In this document: positions 15,861 through 25,313 of the stretch, piece by piece
Layout of the letters: each line of letters opens with the position of its first letter
Position numbering within the stretch: the first letter of the stretch is position 1
Assembly: GCF_965204125.1 (NCBI RefSeq)
Contig: NZ_OZ241968.1
Coordinates: 2,790,001-2,854,000 of the forward strand
Length of the DNA stretch: 64,000 nucleotides
DNA from: Poriferisodalis sp965204125
Lineage (GTDB): Bacteria; Actinomycetota; Acidimicrobiia; Acidimicrobiales; Poriferisodalaceae
Reading direction: 5' to 3'
Position numbers and translations under genes: made by a program
Notes under the pieces: generated by a model
The model's input: only the letters and a program-made list of their open reading frames with translations
Told to the model about the DNA's origin: nothing
Databases searched by the model: none

Positions 15861-18125
15861 TCAGCCGCCGCTGCGGAAGCCGTCGAGGATGTCGTTGAAG
15901 GTGGCGCTTGGCCGCATGGCGGCTTCGGCGAGTGCGGGGTCGGGCAGGTAGTAGCCGCCGAGGTCGACCGGCACGCCCTGGCACTCCACCAGCTCGTCAA
16001 CGATCTGGCCCTCGTTGGCGGCCAATGCCGCCGCCAGCGGGGCGAATCGCTCGGCGAGGTTGGCGTCTGTGCCTTGGCGGGCCATCTCGTCGGCCCAGTG
16101 CTTCGCTAGATGGAAGTGGCTGGCGCGGTTGTCGGGCTCGTTCACCCGGCGGCTGGGAGCGCGGCCTTCGGCTAGCCATGTGCCGATCGCAGCGTCGAGC
16201 GTGTCGGCGAGCAGCTGCGCGACGGGGTTGCGGGCTACGCGGCCCAAGTGTTCGAGCGACACCGCCAGGGCCAGGAATTCGCCCAGGCTGTCCCAACGGA
16301 GGTGGTTCTCGGCCACCATCTGCTGGACGTGCTTTGGCGCCGAGCCGCCGGCGCCTGTCTCGAAGAGGCCACCACCGGCCATGAGCGGCACGACCGAGAG
16401 CATCTTTGCCGACGTGCCCAGCTCGAGGATCGGGAACAGGTCGGTGTTGTAGTCGCGCAACACGTTGCCCGTGACCGAGATGGTGTCTTCCCCGCGCCGG
16501 ATGCGCTCCAGCGAGATACGGCAGGCATCGGCCGGGGCCAAGGTCCGTATCTCGAGCTCGCCGATCGAGGCGTCGTCAGCCTGCCGTTGCGCCAGTCGCG
16601 CATCGACCTTGGCGATGAGCTGCGCATCGTGGGGCCGTTCGGCATCGAGCCAGAACACCACCGCAGCACCGGTGAGCTGACCTCGCTCGATGGCCAGATC
16701 GACCCAGTTGGCGATTGCTGCGTCGTTGGTGGTGCACATGCGCCAGATGTCGCCCACGGCGACCTGGTGGCTCATCAGCACCTCGCCGGACTCGGTGGTG
16801 ACCCGCATGGTCCCGGCAGCATCCACCTCGTAGGTCTTGTCGTGACTGCCGTACTCCTCGGCCTTCTGGGCCATCAGCCCCACGTTGGGAACCGAGCCCA
16901 TCGTCCTCGGGTCGTACGCGCCGTTGGCGCGGCAGTCGTCGATCACGGCTTGGTAAATGCCCGCGTAGCTGGAGTCGGGGATGACGGCTTTGGTGTCGTG
17001 CTGGTTGCCCTCGGCGTTCCACATCTGGCCTGACGACCGGATCATGGCCGGCATGGACGCGTCCACGATGACATCGCTGGGCACGTGCAGGTTAGTGATG
17101 CCGCGATCGGAGTCGACCATGGCCAAGCCGGGGCGCTCGGCAAGCGTGGCAGCGATGTCGGCCTCGATGGCTTCGCGCTGCGCTGCAGGCAGCGATTCGA
17201 CGGCGGCCAGCACGTTGGCCCAGCCGTCATTGGGGTCGGCACCGGCGGCCGCGAGTGCTTCGGCGTGCCGGTCGAACACCGGTGCGAAGAACGCCCGCAC
17301 TGCATGACCGAAAACAATCGGATCGGCGACCTTCATCATGGTGGCCTTGAGGTGCAGCGAGAACAGCACGCCACCCGAGCGGGCATCGGCGATCTGATCA
17401 TCGAGGAATTCGCGCAGCGCGGCGACCGACATGAACGTGGAGTCGACGACATCGCCGGCACCGACGGGGACTTTGCGCATCAGGCGAACGTTCCCGTCAT
17501 TATCCACATGCTCGATGCTCAGCGAGCCGGCACCGGTTGCGGTAACTGACTGCTCATTCGAGCGGAAGTCGCCGCCGGACATCGTCGACACGTGGCTCTG
17601 GCTCTGCTGTGACCAGGCGCCCATCGAGTGGGGGTACTGGCGCGCGTATTCCTTCACGGCGCGCGGTGCGCGGCGATCGGAGTTGCCCTCGCGCAGCACC
17701 GGGTTTACCGCCGATCCCTTGACCCGATCGAAGCGCTCGCGAATCTCGCGCTCGGATGCGTCGGCCGGGTCGTCGGGATAGTCGGGAACTGCGTAGCCCT
17801 TCGATTGCAGCTCGGCGACGGCGTCCTTGAGCTGGGGGACCGAGGCGGAGATATTCGGCAGCTTGATGATGTTGGCGCCGCGGTCCTGGGTCCACTCGCC
17901 GAGTTCGCTCAGCGCATCGCCGATTCGCTGATGCGGGTCGAGCATGTCGCCGAAGGCCGCGATGATCCGACCTGCCAGCGAGATGTCACGTGTCGCGACG
18001 TCGACCCCTGCAGCGTCGGTGAACGCGGTGATGATCGGCAGCAGCGAATAGGTGGCCAGCGCTGGTGCTTCGTCGGTGTGGGTATAGACGATCTTCGAGC
18101 CGGTGTTGTTGGGCGAGGAGGACAT
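15861..18125 (-). CDS. icd: Isocitrate dehydrogenase, NADP-dependent, monomeric type
   Basis: A 754-residue monomeric isocitrate dehydrogenase converting isocitrate to 2-oxoglutarate and CO2 with NADP in the citric acid cycle. The N-terminus KIVYTHTDEAPALATYSLLPI is a signature of this class, and GANIIKLPNISASVPQL and RNPVAQLLADTLD are also typical (short parts of longer conserved blocks). Length agrees with the roughly 740-residue family and no break is seen. The class is common in actinobacteria and unrelated in length to the dimeric Icd. It is followed by a convergent argG. Confidence 0.97.
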   Translation of the reverse strand: MSSSPNNTGSKIVYTHTDEAPALATYSLLPIITAFTDAAGVDVATRDISLAGRIIAAFGDMLDPHQRIGDALSELGEWTQDRGANIIKLPNISASVPQLKDAVAELQSKGYAVPDYPDDPADASEREIRERFDRVKGSAVNPVLREGNSDRRAPRAVKEYARQYPHSMGAWSQQSQSHVSTMSGGDFRSNEQSVTATGAGSLSIEHVDNDGNVRLMRKVPVGAGDVVDSTFMSVAALREFLDDQIADARSGGVLFSLHLKATMMKVADPIVFGHAVRAFFAPVFDRHAEALAAAGADPNDGWANVLAAVESLPAAQREAIEADIAATLAERPGLAMVDSDRGITNLHVPSDVIVDASMPAMIRSSGQMWNAEGNQHDTKAVIPDSSYAGIYQAVIDDCRANGAYDPRTMGSVPNVGLMAQKAEEYGSHDKTYEVDAAGTMRVTTESGEVLMSHQVAVGDIWRMCTTNDAAIANWVDLAIERGQLTGAAVVFWLDAERPHDAQLIAKVDARLAQRQADDASIGELEIRTLAPADACRISLERIRRGEDTISVTGNVLRDYNTDLFPILELGTSAKMLSVVPLMAGGGLFETGAGGSAPKHVQQMVAENHLRWDSLGEFLALAVSLEHLGRVARNPVAQLLADTLDAAIGTWLAEGRAPSRRVNEPDNRASHFHLAKHWADEMARQGTDANLAERFAPLAAALAANEGQIVDELVECQGVPVDLGGYYLPDPALAEAAMRPSATFNDILDGFRSGG

Positions 18126-18180
18126 AGCGATTGGACGCTACCGCCCGCCGGGGAGTCGCCGCCCGTTGAGCAGAGACTGT

Positions 18181-19701
18181 TCAGCCGGTGGCGTGCGCGG
18201 CGGCGGAGCTGCCCGCCAGCCGGCCGAACACCGCACCCGCCGAGAGGCCCGAGCCGCCGGGATAGTTGCCGTAGAACAGGCCGCCCACCAGCTCGCCTGC
18301 GGCATACAAGCCCGTGATCGGCCGCAGGTCGGTGTCGATCACACAGCCGGTTTCGTCGATGCGCAGCCCGCCGAACGTGAAGGTCAGGCCGCATGTCACG
18401 CGGAACGCTGAGAATGGCGGCGTCTCGATCGGCATCGCCCAGTTCGTCTTGTCGGGGCCGAGGCCCCTGGTGCGGCGGCCGTCGAGCACGTTGGGGTCGA
18501 ACGGGACGCTGCGGTCGACCGCTGCGTTGAACTCGCTGATCGTTGCCAGCGCTCCCTCGGTGTGCACGTCCTCCATGCGCGCGCAGAGCTCTTCGATGCT
18601 GTCGGCGGTCACTTTGGTGACTTGGCGGATGCGGTACTCGTCGCGCTGCAGGTGCTCGGTACTGGCGTCGAAGACCTGCCAGGCCGAGTGCCCCGGCTGG
18701 GCGAGGATCTCGCGCCCGTAGCGGGCGTAGGTGTAGTTGCGGAAGTCGGCGCCCTCGTCCACGAAGCGCTGGCCGTCCTGGTTCAGCACGATCGCGAACG
18801 GATAGCTGTGCTTCTGGAAGCCGTCGCCGACCGCGAGATCGCCGAACTCCGGGGCGTTGTAATCCCACGCCACGGCGTGAGCGCCGCTCCAATTGCCGTA
18901 CGGCATCGCGCCGATGTCAAGCGCCATTGCGATTCCGTCGCCGGTGTTGAAGCGGGTGCCGCGCACCTTGGCCAGATCCCATCCGGGACCCAGGTAGCGG
19001 GTGCGCCATTCGGCGTTGGCCTGGAAACCGCCAGCCGCCAGCACGACAGCGCTGCATTCGACGTCGATCACACGGCCGCCGCGCCGCACGCGAACGCCCC
19101 GCACCGCGCCGCTGTCGTCGGTCAGCAGCGAGCGCCCGGCGGCTTCGTGCCACAGGTCGATCCGGTTCCGGTCGAGTGCTGCCCGCAGGGATTCCACGAG
19201 TCCTTCGCCGCCGCCCACCGACTCCACCGTGAGGCCGCCCCAGAAGGTGAAGCGCCCGTCCACCTTGAAGGCCTGGCGTCCCCAGATCGGCGCGAACCGC
19301 ACACCATGGCTCGCCATCCACATCAGCGTGTCCTTGCTGCGGGTGACGAGCGTGTCGGCCAGCTCGGGATCGCACCGGTAGTCGGTGATGCGACCGAGAT
19401 CAGCGTAGAACTGCTCTTCGGTGTAGGTGCCGAAGTCGGTCATCTCCACTTCGGCGTCGGTGAGATCGGGCATCAGTGCCCGCAGGTCGTCGACGCCGTC
19501 GTAGGCGAAGCGGATCGCGCCGGCAGTGAATCGGCTGTTGCCGCCGGCCTCGGCCTCGGGCGCCCGTTCCAGCACGAGCACCCTGGCACCGCCCTCGTGG
19601 GCCGCGAGCGCCGCGCACATCGCCGCATTGCCCGCGCCCACCACCACCACGTCGTAGTGCTCCGTGGAGCCTGCCGCCGCCGATCGATCAGGCGCATTCA
19701 C
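18181..19701 (-). CDS. FAD-dependent tricarballylate dehydrogenase-like (TcuA) flavoprotein
   Basis: A 506-residue flavoprotein of the fumarate reductase / succinate dehydrogenase superfamily, closest in pattern to tricarballylate dehydrogenase TcuA. The Rossmann FAD motif VVVGAGNAAMCAALAA lies near the N-terminus, with GGNSRFTAGAIR following. Catalytic-domain features include SGAHAVAWDYNAPEFGD and RFVDEGADFRNYTYARYG, and the C-terminal flavin-loop TFGGLRIDETG and GNYPGGSGLSAGAVFG. The GTG at 19701 is preferred because upstream in-frame residues look like non-coding sequence. It is divergent from an Ldh2-type dehydrogenase. No TcuB-like electron-transfer partner is in the window, so the true substrate and acceptor are uncertain. 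Confidence 0.82.
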   Translation of the reverse strand: MNAPDRSAAAGSTEHYDVVVVGAGNAAMCAALAAHEGGARVLVLERAPEAEAGGNSRFTAGAIRFAYDGVDDLRALMPDLTDAEVEMTDFGTYTEEQFYADLGRITDYRCDPELADTLVTRSKDTLMWMASHGVRFAPIWGRQAFKVDGRFTFWGGLTVESVGGGEGLVESLRAALDRNRIDLWHEAAGRSLLTDDSGAVRGVRVRRGGRVIDVECSAVVLAAGGFQANAEWRTRYLGPGWDLAKVRGTRFNTGDGIAMALDIGAMPYGNWSGAHAVAWDYNAPEFGDLAVGDGFQKHSYPFAIVLNQDGQRFVDEGADFRNYTYARYGREILAQPGHSAWQVFDASTEHLQRDEYRIRQVTKVTADSIEELCARMEDVHTEGALATISEFNAAVDRSVPFDPNVLDGRRTRGLGPDKTNWAMPIETPPFSAFRVTCGLTFTFGGLRIDETGCVIDTDLRPITGLYAAGELVGGLFYGNYPGGSGLSAGAVFGRLAGSSAAAHATG

Positions 19702-19811
19702 GCCGAGCGAGCCTATGTGGAGCGTCCCGACGATGCGGGAGCGAGGCCGGCCGGCCGAGTCACGGTGCTCTGGTGCGGAAACGAACCGGGGGAGCCGCGT
19801 ACGCTGCGGCG

Positions 19812-20951
19812 ATGAGCGAATCCAGCACAAACAATGACGCCGCGAACCGCGACGTGGTGATCGACCATGAATGCCTTGCGGAGTTCATCGCTGAGATCTT
19901 CCGGCATACGGCGTGCTCCGATGCCGAAGCGGCGCGTATCGGCCGCAGCCTCGTCGGGGCCAACCTGGCGGGCCATGACAGCCACGGTGTGATCCGCTCG
20001 GCGCTGTATGTGGATCTGCTGGCGAATGGCATTCAGCTCGCCGACCAGGAGCTCAAGGTGCTCATCGACTCGGGCGCGCTGTTGCTGGTGGACGGCCAGT
20101 ACGGCATGGGCCAGACCGTCGGTTCTGCAGCAGTGGAACTGGGCATCGAGCGATGCAAGGAACTTGGCGTTGCGGTGGCGGGGCTGCGCAACGCGGGCCA
20201 CCTCGGCCGCATCGGCGAGTACGCCGAGATGGCCGCAGCCGAAGGCCTGGTCTCGGTGCACTTCGTCAACGTCGCCAACAGCCGGCTGGTGGCCCCGTTC
20301 GGCGCCAAGGCCCGCCGGATGGGCACCAACCCGTGCGCCTATGGCGCGCCCGTGGCCGGTCGCCGCCCCGTCATCCACGACTTCGCCACGTCGGTGGTGG
20401 CCGAGGGCAAGGCCATGGTGGCGCTGCATGGCGGTCCGGCCGTCCCCGACAACGCCCTCGTATCCGGCGACGGAGAGATCACCGGCGACCCGCGGGTGCT
20501 GTACACGTTCGAGGAGGGTCAGCGCCCGAACTCCATGGACGGGCCGGGCGCACTGCGGGCGATGGGCGAGCACAAGGGCTCGGGCATCTCGGTCATGTGC
20601 GAGCTGCTGGCCGGTGCGCTCACCGGCACTGGCACTGCAGGACCGCGCCGGGTTCGCTTCGCCAACGGCATGCTCTCGGTCTACGTCGACCCGGCCCAGG
20701 TAGACGCCGCTGTCGGCGAGACTGACGACGGGTACAACGGCATCGCCGCGGACTATCTCGACTGGTTCTACGACGCCGACGCCATCGATCCCTCCGAGCC
20801 CGTGAAGCTGCCCGGCGATGTGGAGCACGAGCGGCGCCAGCACCGCATGGCCAACGGCATCACGCTGCCCGCCGAGACGTGGGAGAGCATCTGCGGCGGC
20901 GCCCGAGCCGCCGGCGTCCCCGAAGCAACGATCTCCGCCGCCGCTGGCTGA
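19812..20951 (+). CDS. Malate/L-lactate/ureidoglycolate dehydrogenase family (Ldh2)
   Basis: A 379-residue NAD(P)-dependent dehydrogenase of the Ldh2/MdhG-type family, which reduces or oxidises 2-keto/2-hydroxy acids and related compounds. The conserved GHDSHGVIRS (about residues 55-64) holds the catalytic histidine. Further family blocks are GLRNAGHLGRIGEYAEMAA, FGAKARRMGTNPCAYGAP and HKGSGISVMCELLAGALTG. The ATG at 19812 was chosen, since upstream in-frame residues (RKRTGGAAYAAA) are not family-like. It is divergent from the TcuA-like flavoprotein; a shared organic-acid pathway is plausible but unproven. Confidence 0.88.
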   Translation: MSESSTNNDAANRDVVIDHECLAEFIAEIFRHTACSDAEAARIGRSLVGANLAGHDSHGVIRSALYVDLLANGIQLADQELKVLIDSGALLLVDGQYGMGQTVGSAAVELGIERCKELGVAVAGLRNAGHLGRIGEYAEMAAAEGLVSVHFVNVANSRLVAPFGAKARRMGTNPCAYGAPVAGRRPVIHDFATSVVAEGKAMVALHGGPAVPDNALVSGDGEITGDPRVLYTFEEGQRPNSMDGPGALRAMGEHKGSGISVMCELLAGALTGTGTAGPRRVRFANGMLSVYVDPAQVDAAVGETDDGYNGIAADYLDWFYDADAIDPSEPVKLPGDVEHERRQHRMANGITLPAETWESICGGARAAGVPEATISAAAG

Positions 20952-21025
20952 GCCGGCTGCGTCCTCAGCGCTGCGGCCCGAGAACGTACGCGGAGTGGTG
21001 AAACTGGCCGTCGCGTCGCCTGTTG

Positions 21026-21092
21026 CTTCCCGCTCTTGTTCGCTGCGCTCACGGGCCGCTCGGGCCACGGCTTCGCCGTTCGGCTCAGCCTC
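21026..21092. repeat. 67-nt interspersed element, copy 1 (after TfdA-like gene)
   Basis: This stretch matches 51576-51642, inside boxC, at 64 of 67 positions. Both copies read the same way on the minus strand and encode EAEP(N/T)GEAVARAARERS then EQERE. Here the element begins with the base right after the TGA stop of the TfdA-like gene and is in that gene's reading frame. Two of the three differences fall in one codon and one is silent. It looks like a small mobile coding-compatible element. Confidence 0.85.
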
Positions 21093-21950
21093 TCACTCGT
21101 CGAGGGTTGGGCCGGTGCCTTGCACGCGGGTCTGGCGCATGTAGCGGCGCCAGCGGTCGGCGTCGTAGCCGGCGCCGCGGTGCAACAGGCAGCGATTGTC
21201 GTAGATGACGGTGTCGCCGGCGGTCCAGCGATGTACGTACTCGTCTTCGGGACGGGTGGCGGCTTCGTTGAGCTCATCGATCAGCCGGCGGCTGTCGATG
21301 CCGTGCCAGCCGACGATGGATCGGGCGTGCGACCCGGCGTAGTAGTTCTTCAGACCGTTGCCGGGGTTGGTGCGCACGAGCCGCTGGGGGATCGGCGGCA
21401 GCGATGCGGCGTGGTTCGGATCGACCGGGGCGACCCTGGTCCGGCTGAACACGTAATCGTGCAGCACCACGAGATCGTCGATCTCGGACTGGCGCTCGGG
21501 GCTGAGCCTGGCGTACGCGGCCCGCTGGCTCGCATACAGCGTCTCGCCGCCCTCGCCGGGCACCTCGTAGGCGCACAGGATCGACACGTACGACGGCACG
21601 AGCCGGAATGACGAATCCGAGTGCCAGAGGTTGTTGCCCTTCTGGTTGTGGGTCAGCGGGTGTGACTCGTCCCGCTTGGTGTCGGCGTCGATGACGTTGC
21701 CGATCGTGCCGAAGTACTCGACCTTGCCCGTCTTGCCGAACACCACATGGTTCGGCTCGGGCTCGCCGAGGGTGCGGGTAAGCGCAAGCTGCGCTTCGTC
21801 GGACATCTGCTGGTCCGGGAAATGCAGCAGCGAGTAGGTGTCGACGGCGTCGTGCAGCTCCGCAACTGCCGCGCCGTCGAGCGGCTTCGACAGGTCGATG
21901 CCGCTGACCTTGGCGCCGAAGTCAGGATGGATGGGCTCGAACGTCAGCAC
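21093..21950 (-). CDS. TfdA/TauD-family 2-oxoglutarate-dependent dioxygenase
   Basis: A 285-residue Fe(II)/2-oxoglutarate dioxygenase. The iron triad is H110 and D112 in NNLWHSDSSF and H257 in NRCLLHRG, and the 2-oxoglutarate-binding Arg is in the RRYMRQTR segment near 266-273. The layout, including LVRTNPGNGLKNYYAGSHA, resembles the 2,4-D dioxygenase TfdA more than taurine dioxygenase. The natural substrate in such relatives is usually unknown (aryloxy- or other ether or C-H bonds). A PhnZ-like HD oxygenase lies 3.4 kb away. The ATG at 21950 gives a standard N-terminus. The 67-nt repeat element follows its stop directly. Confidence 0.9.
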   Translation of the reverse strand: MLTFEPIHPDFGAKVSGIDLSKPLDGAAVAELHDAVDTYSLLHFPDQQMSDEAQLALTRTLGEPEPNHVVFGKTGKVEYFGTIGNVIDADTKRDESHPLTHNQKGNNLWHSDSSFRLVPSYVSILCAYEVPGEGGETLYASQRAAYARLSPERQSEIDDLVVLHDYVFSRTRVAPVDPNHAASLPPIPQRLVRTNPGNGLKNYYAGSHARSIVGWHGIDSRRLIDELNEAATRPEDEYVHRWTAGDTVIYDNRCLLHRGAGYDADRWRRYMRQTRVQGTGPTLDE

Positions 21951-22001
21951 TGGTTTCTCCCTCGGTCAGCCCGCCGTCAATTCTGGCCGCCGGCCGCGCC
22001 G

Positions 22002-24116
22002 TCAGCTCTCGTGGCGCGCCAGCGAACCGCCCTCGGCTGCCAACCGTTCCAGCAGCGGGCTGGGTGTCCAGTGATCGCCGCCCAGCGTCTCGTCGTAATG
22101 GCGGATGCGGCCCAGCACCTCGCCGAGCCCGATCTCGTCGGCCCAGTACATCGGTCCGCCGGTGTACATCGGCCAGCCGTAGCCGTTGATCCAGGTGACG
22201 TCGACGTCGCTGCCCCGCAGAGCGATGCCCTCGTCGAGGATCTTGGCGCCCTCGTTGACCATCGGATACAGGCAGCGTTCGAGGATCTCCTGATCGGTGA
22301 CATCGCGCAGCACCGCTCCCCGCTCAGCGGCGAAGTCGCGGATCATCTGCTCGACCTCCGGGTCGGGCGTCGAGGCCCGGGTGTCGGGGTCGTAGATGTA
22401 GTAGCCGCGGCCGTTCTTCTGGCCCCGGCGGCCCGACTCGCACAGCACCTCGCGCACCGTCGAGCTCGACGACGTGTCCTCGTTCCAGCCCACGTCGAGA
22501 CCGGCCAGATCGCTCATGGCAAACGGCCCCATGGGGAAGCCGAAGCCGTACACGACCTTGTCGATCTGGGCCGGCGTGGCGCCCTCCAGCAGCATCTTCT
22601 CGGCCTCGATGCCCCGCATGAACAGCATCCGGTTGCCGATGAAGCCGTAGCAGACTCCGCACAGCACCGGTGTCTTGCCGATGCGCTTGCCGATCGACAT
22701 GGCGGTGGTGATGGCCGTGTGCGAGGTGGCATCGCCGCGCACCACTTCAAGCATCCGCATGACGTTGGCGGGGGAGAAGAAGTGCATGCCGATGACGGCC
22801 TCAGGCCGTGACGTGGCCGAGGCGATCTCGTTCACATCCAGCGCGGAGGTGTTGGTGGCGAGCACCGCACCCGGCTTGCAGATGGCGTCGAGCTGGGAGA
22901 ACACGTCCTTCTTGAGCGCCATGTTCTCGAAGACGGCCTCGATCATCAGGTCGCAGTCGGCAAAATCGCCCATGTCGGTGGAGCCCTGCAGCAGGTCCAT
23001 GCGGGTCTGCACATCGTCTGACGAGATGCCGCCTCGCGCCGCAGTGCGCTCGTAGTTGCGTCGCACCACGCCGAGGCCTCGCTCGAGGCTGGCCTCGTCA
23101 CGCTCCACGAGGGTGACAGGAATACCGATGTTGGCGAAGTTCATCGCGATGCCGCCGCCCATCGTTCCCGCGCCCAGGATGCCGACCTGCGCAATGTCGA
23201 CGGGCGGCGTGTCGCGGGGAACGTCGGGCACCTTCTGCGCAGCTCGCTCAGCAAAGAAGTAGTACTGCTGCGCGTTGGCCTGCGAGCTGCCCATCAGCTC
23301 GCCGAAGATGCGCTGCTCGGCGGCGAGCCCAGCCTCGAAGTCGCCGCTGGCGCCGGTCTCGACGGCTGCTTCCACGCAGCGCACGATGCAGTCAGGTGCT
23401 TCGAAGCCGCGCGTCCGGCGGGCGATCGAGGCCCGGAAGGCGGCGAACTGCTCGGCGCCGAAGCCTTCGAGGCGATCGTTGCGATCGCGGATGCGCGGGC
23501 GGGGCATGCCTTCTGCCACAGCTCGGCGGGCGAATGCCACTGCTCCGGCCTCGAGATCGGCCAGGGAGTCTCCCACGATCTCGTTGATCAGGCCGCATTC
23601 CAAGGCCTCAGCGGCGCCGATCGGGTCGCCGCTGACCATGATCTCGAGCGCCCGCTGCGGGCCGGTAATGCGCGGCAGGCGCTGTGTGCCGCCGCCCCCG
23701 GGCAGCAGGCCCAGCTTCACCTCGGGCAAGCCGAACTGAGCGGTGCTGATGGCGACCCGGAAGTGCGCGCACAGCGCGACCTCCAGCCCGCCGCCGAGCG
23801 CAGTGCCGTGGATCGCAGCCACCACTGGCTTGCTGCAGTTCTCCATGGCCTCCTGACCGGGCACGAGGGCGGGGGGCTTGGGCGGCTGGGAGAACTCGGT
23901 GATGTCTGCACCGGCGATGAAGGTCCGCCCGTCGCAGATGAGCACGATGGCTGTTGCGTCGCTGGCCTCGGCGGCTGCCATGCCGTCGATGAGGCCTTGG
24001 CGCACGTGGTAGCTCAGCGCGTTGACGGGCGGGTTGTTCACGATGAGCAACGCCACGTCGTCGCGGCGCTCGAGTCGGACCGACTCGGTGATCTGGCTCT
24101 GGTCCTGGGTTGTCAT
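22002..24116 (-). CDS. Bifunctional enoyl-CoA hydratase / 3-hydroxyacyl-CoA dehydrogenase
   Basis: A 704-residue fatty-acid oxidation protein of the FadJ / peroxisomal bifunctional type. Residues about 1-200 form the crotonase domain, with both catalytic glutamates visible in GGGLEVALCAHF and FGLPEVKLGLLPGGGG. From about 305 the NAD-binding domain starts (VGILGAGTMGGGIAMNF), followed by the hydroxyacyl-CoA dehydrogenase motif IGMHFFSPANVMRM and two C-terminal 3HCDH domains (GNRMLFMRG; GWPMYTGGPM). It hydrates enoyl-CoA and oxidises the 3-hydroxyacyl-CoA. The ATG at 24116 is chosen; the upstream in-frame sequence lacks family similarity. It is divergent from ilvE. Confidence 0.92.
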   Translation of the reverse strand: MTTQDQSQITESVRLERRDDVALLIVNNPPVNALSYHVRQGLIDGMAAAEASDATAIVLICDGRTFIAGADITEFSQPPKPPALVPGQEAMENCSKPVVAAIHGTALGGGLEVALCAHFRVAISTAQFGLPEVKLGLLPGGGGTQRLPRITGPQRALEIMVSGDPIGAAEALECGLINEIVGDSLADLEAGAVAFARRAVAEGMPRPRIRDRNDRLEGFGAEQFAAFRASIARRTRGFEAPDCIVRCVEAAVETGASGDFEAGLAAEQRIFGELMGSSQANAQQYYFFAERAAQKVPDVPRDTPPVDIAQVGILGAGTMGGGIAMNFANIGIPVTLVERDEASLERGLGVVRRNYERTAARGGISSDDVQTRMDLLQGSTDMGDFADCDLMIEAVFENMALKKDVFSQLDAICKPGAVLATNTSALDVNEIASATSRPEAVIGMHFFSPANVMRMLEVVRGDATSHTAITTAMSIGKRIGKTPVLCGVCYGFIGNRMLFMRGIEAEKMLLEGATPAQIDKVVYGFGFPMGPFAMSDLAGLDVGWNEDTSSSSTVREVLCESGRRGQKNGRGYYIYDPDTRASTPDPEVEQMIRDFAAERGAVLRDVTDQEILERCLYPMVNEGAKILDEGIALRGSDVDVTWINGYGWPMYTGGPMYWADEIGLGEVLGRIRHYDETLGGDHWTPSPLLERLAAEGGSLARHES

Positions 24117-24273
24117 GGGCCGCAGCGTACGCAACGACGGCCCTGCCGGACCGGGCCGGTGCGTACAGCCAGGCGACTCGGCGCCGAATTCCCCCCGATG
24201 CGGACAGGGCCCGGCGATACGCTGCGAATGTCTTGGACGACTGCAACGCCCAAGCCATCCCCATGGAGCGCCG

Positions 24274-25299
24274 GTGACTGACAAGCCCGACCCGTTTACG
24301 GTCCCCTTCGGGACCATCTTCTGTGACTGGATGACCACCGCCCGCGCCGACGACGGCCCGTACGTCTACGGCGGGGGAGCTGAGCCATTCGGCGACTTCA
24401 CCATCAGCCCCGCGGCGCACGTACTGCACTACGGCAGCGCCATCTTCGAAGGGCTCAAGGCACACCGCCAGGTGGACGGGTCGCTGGCGATCTTCCGGCT
24501 GGACCGGCATGTGGAACGCATGGTGTCCAGCGCACAACGGCTGCGGCTGCCCGCCATCGACGGTGATGTCCTGCATCAGATGTGCGTGGACGCAGTGGAG
24601 GCGAACGCGGGCGAGGTGCCCGACCCGCCCGGCTCGCTCTACATCCGCCCGACGCTCATCGGCACCGAGCCCGATATCGGCGCTGCGGCCCGTCCGACGC
24701 GCAGCGCGTTGCTCTATGTCGTCAACTGCCCGGTCGGCGATTACTTCAAGGGCGGCGTGCGGCCCTTGACCTTGCTGGTCGAGACCGAGATTCCCCGCAC
24801 CGTGCCGCAGTTCGGCATGGTGAAGTGCGGCGGGAACTACGCGATGGCACTGGCGCCCACGCTCGATGCCATGGCCGGGAATGAGGCCATCGACCAGATG
24901 CTGTTCGCCACCGGCGGGGACATCACCGAGACCGGGGCGTCCAACTTCTTCTTGGCCGACGACGAGCGGGTGGTGACCCGTCACCTCGACGAGTCGTTCT
25001 TGCACGGTGTCACCCGGTCGTCGGTGATCGAGCTGGCTGCGTCGTTGGGCTACGAGGTCGAGGAGCGCTCGATCGACCCCGAGGAGCTGGTCGAGTGGGC
25101 CGAGCGCGGCGAAGCGTTCCTGTCGGGAACGGCCGCGGTGCTCGCCCCCGTCGGCACCATCCTGTTCGAAGGCAAGACGCTCACTGTGGGCGACGGCCAA
25201 CCGGGCCGCAACACGATGCGGCTGCGCCAGGCACTCGTCGACATCCAGGTCGGTGCTGCGCCCGATCCCTTCGGCTGGCGCACACCTGTGAAGGGCTGA
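24274..25299 (+). CDS. ilvE: Branched-chain amino acid aminotransferase
   Basis: A 341-residue PLP fold-type IV aminotransferase that interconverts leucine, isoleucine and valine with their 2-oxo acids. Visible motifs are HYGSAIFEGLKAHR (about residues 52-65), the Schiff-base lysine K184 in GMVKCGGNYA, and ITETGASNFFL. Length and motif spacing fit IlvE. The start is GTG at 24274; an ATG 21 bases earlier is out of frame. Its stop is 14 bp before the HD-domain gene, so the two are probably cotranscribed, although no pathway link is obvious. Confidence 0.93.
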   Translation: MTDKPDPFTVPFGTIFCDWMTTARADDGPYVYGGGAEPFGDFTISPAAHVLHYGSAIFEGLKAHRQVDGSLAIFRLDRHVERMVSSAQRLRLPAIDGDVLHQMCVDAVEANAGEVPDPPGSLYIRPTLIGTEPDIGAAARPTRSALLYVVNCPVGDYFKGGVRPLTLLVETEIPRTVPQFGMVKCGGNYAMALAPTLDAMAGNEAIDQMLFATGGDITETGASNFFLADDERVVTRHLDESFLHGVTRSSVIELAASLGYEVEERSIDPEELVEWAERGEAFLSGTAAVLAPVGTILFEGKTLTVGDGQPGRNTMRLRQALVDIQVGAAPDPFGWRTPVKG

Positions 25300-25313
25300 C
25301 GGATCGGGTTGCC

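Noticed and set aside
22002..24338. Longer FadJ-like protein starting at 24338
   Set aside because: The extra 74 residues cover the divergent promoter and the ilvE start region and lack family similarity; ATG at 24116 is better.
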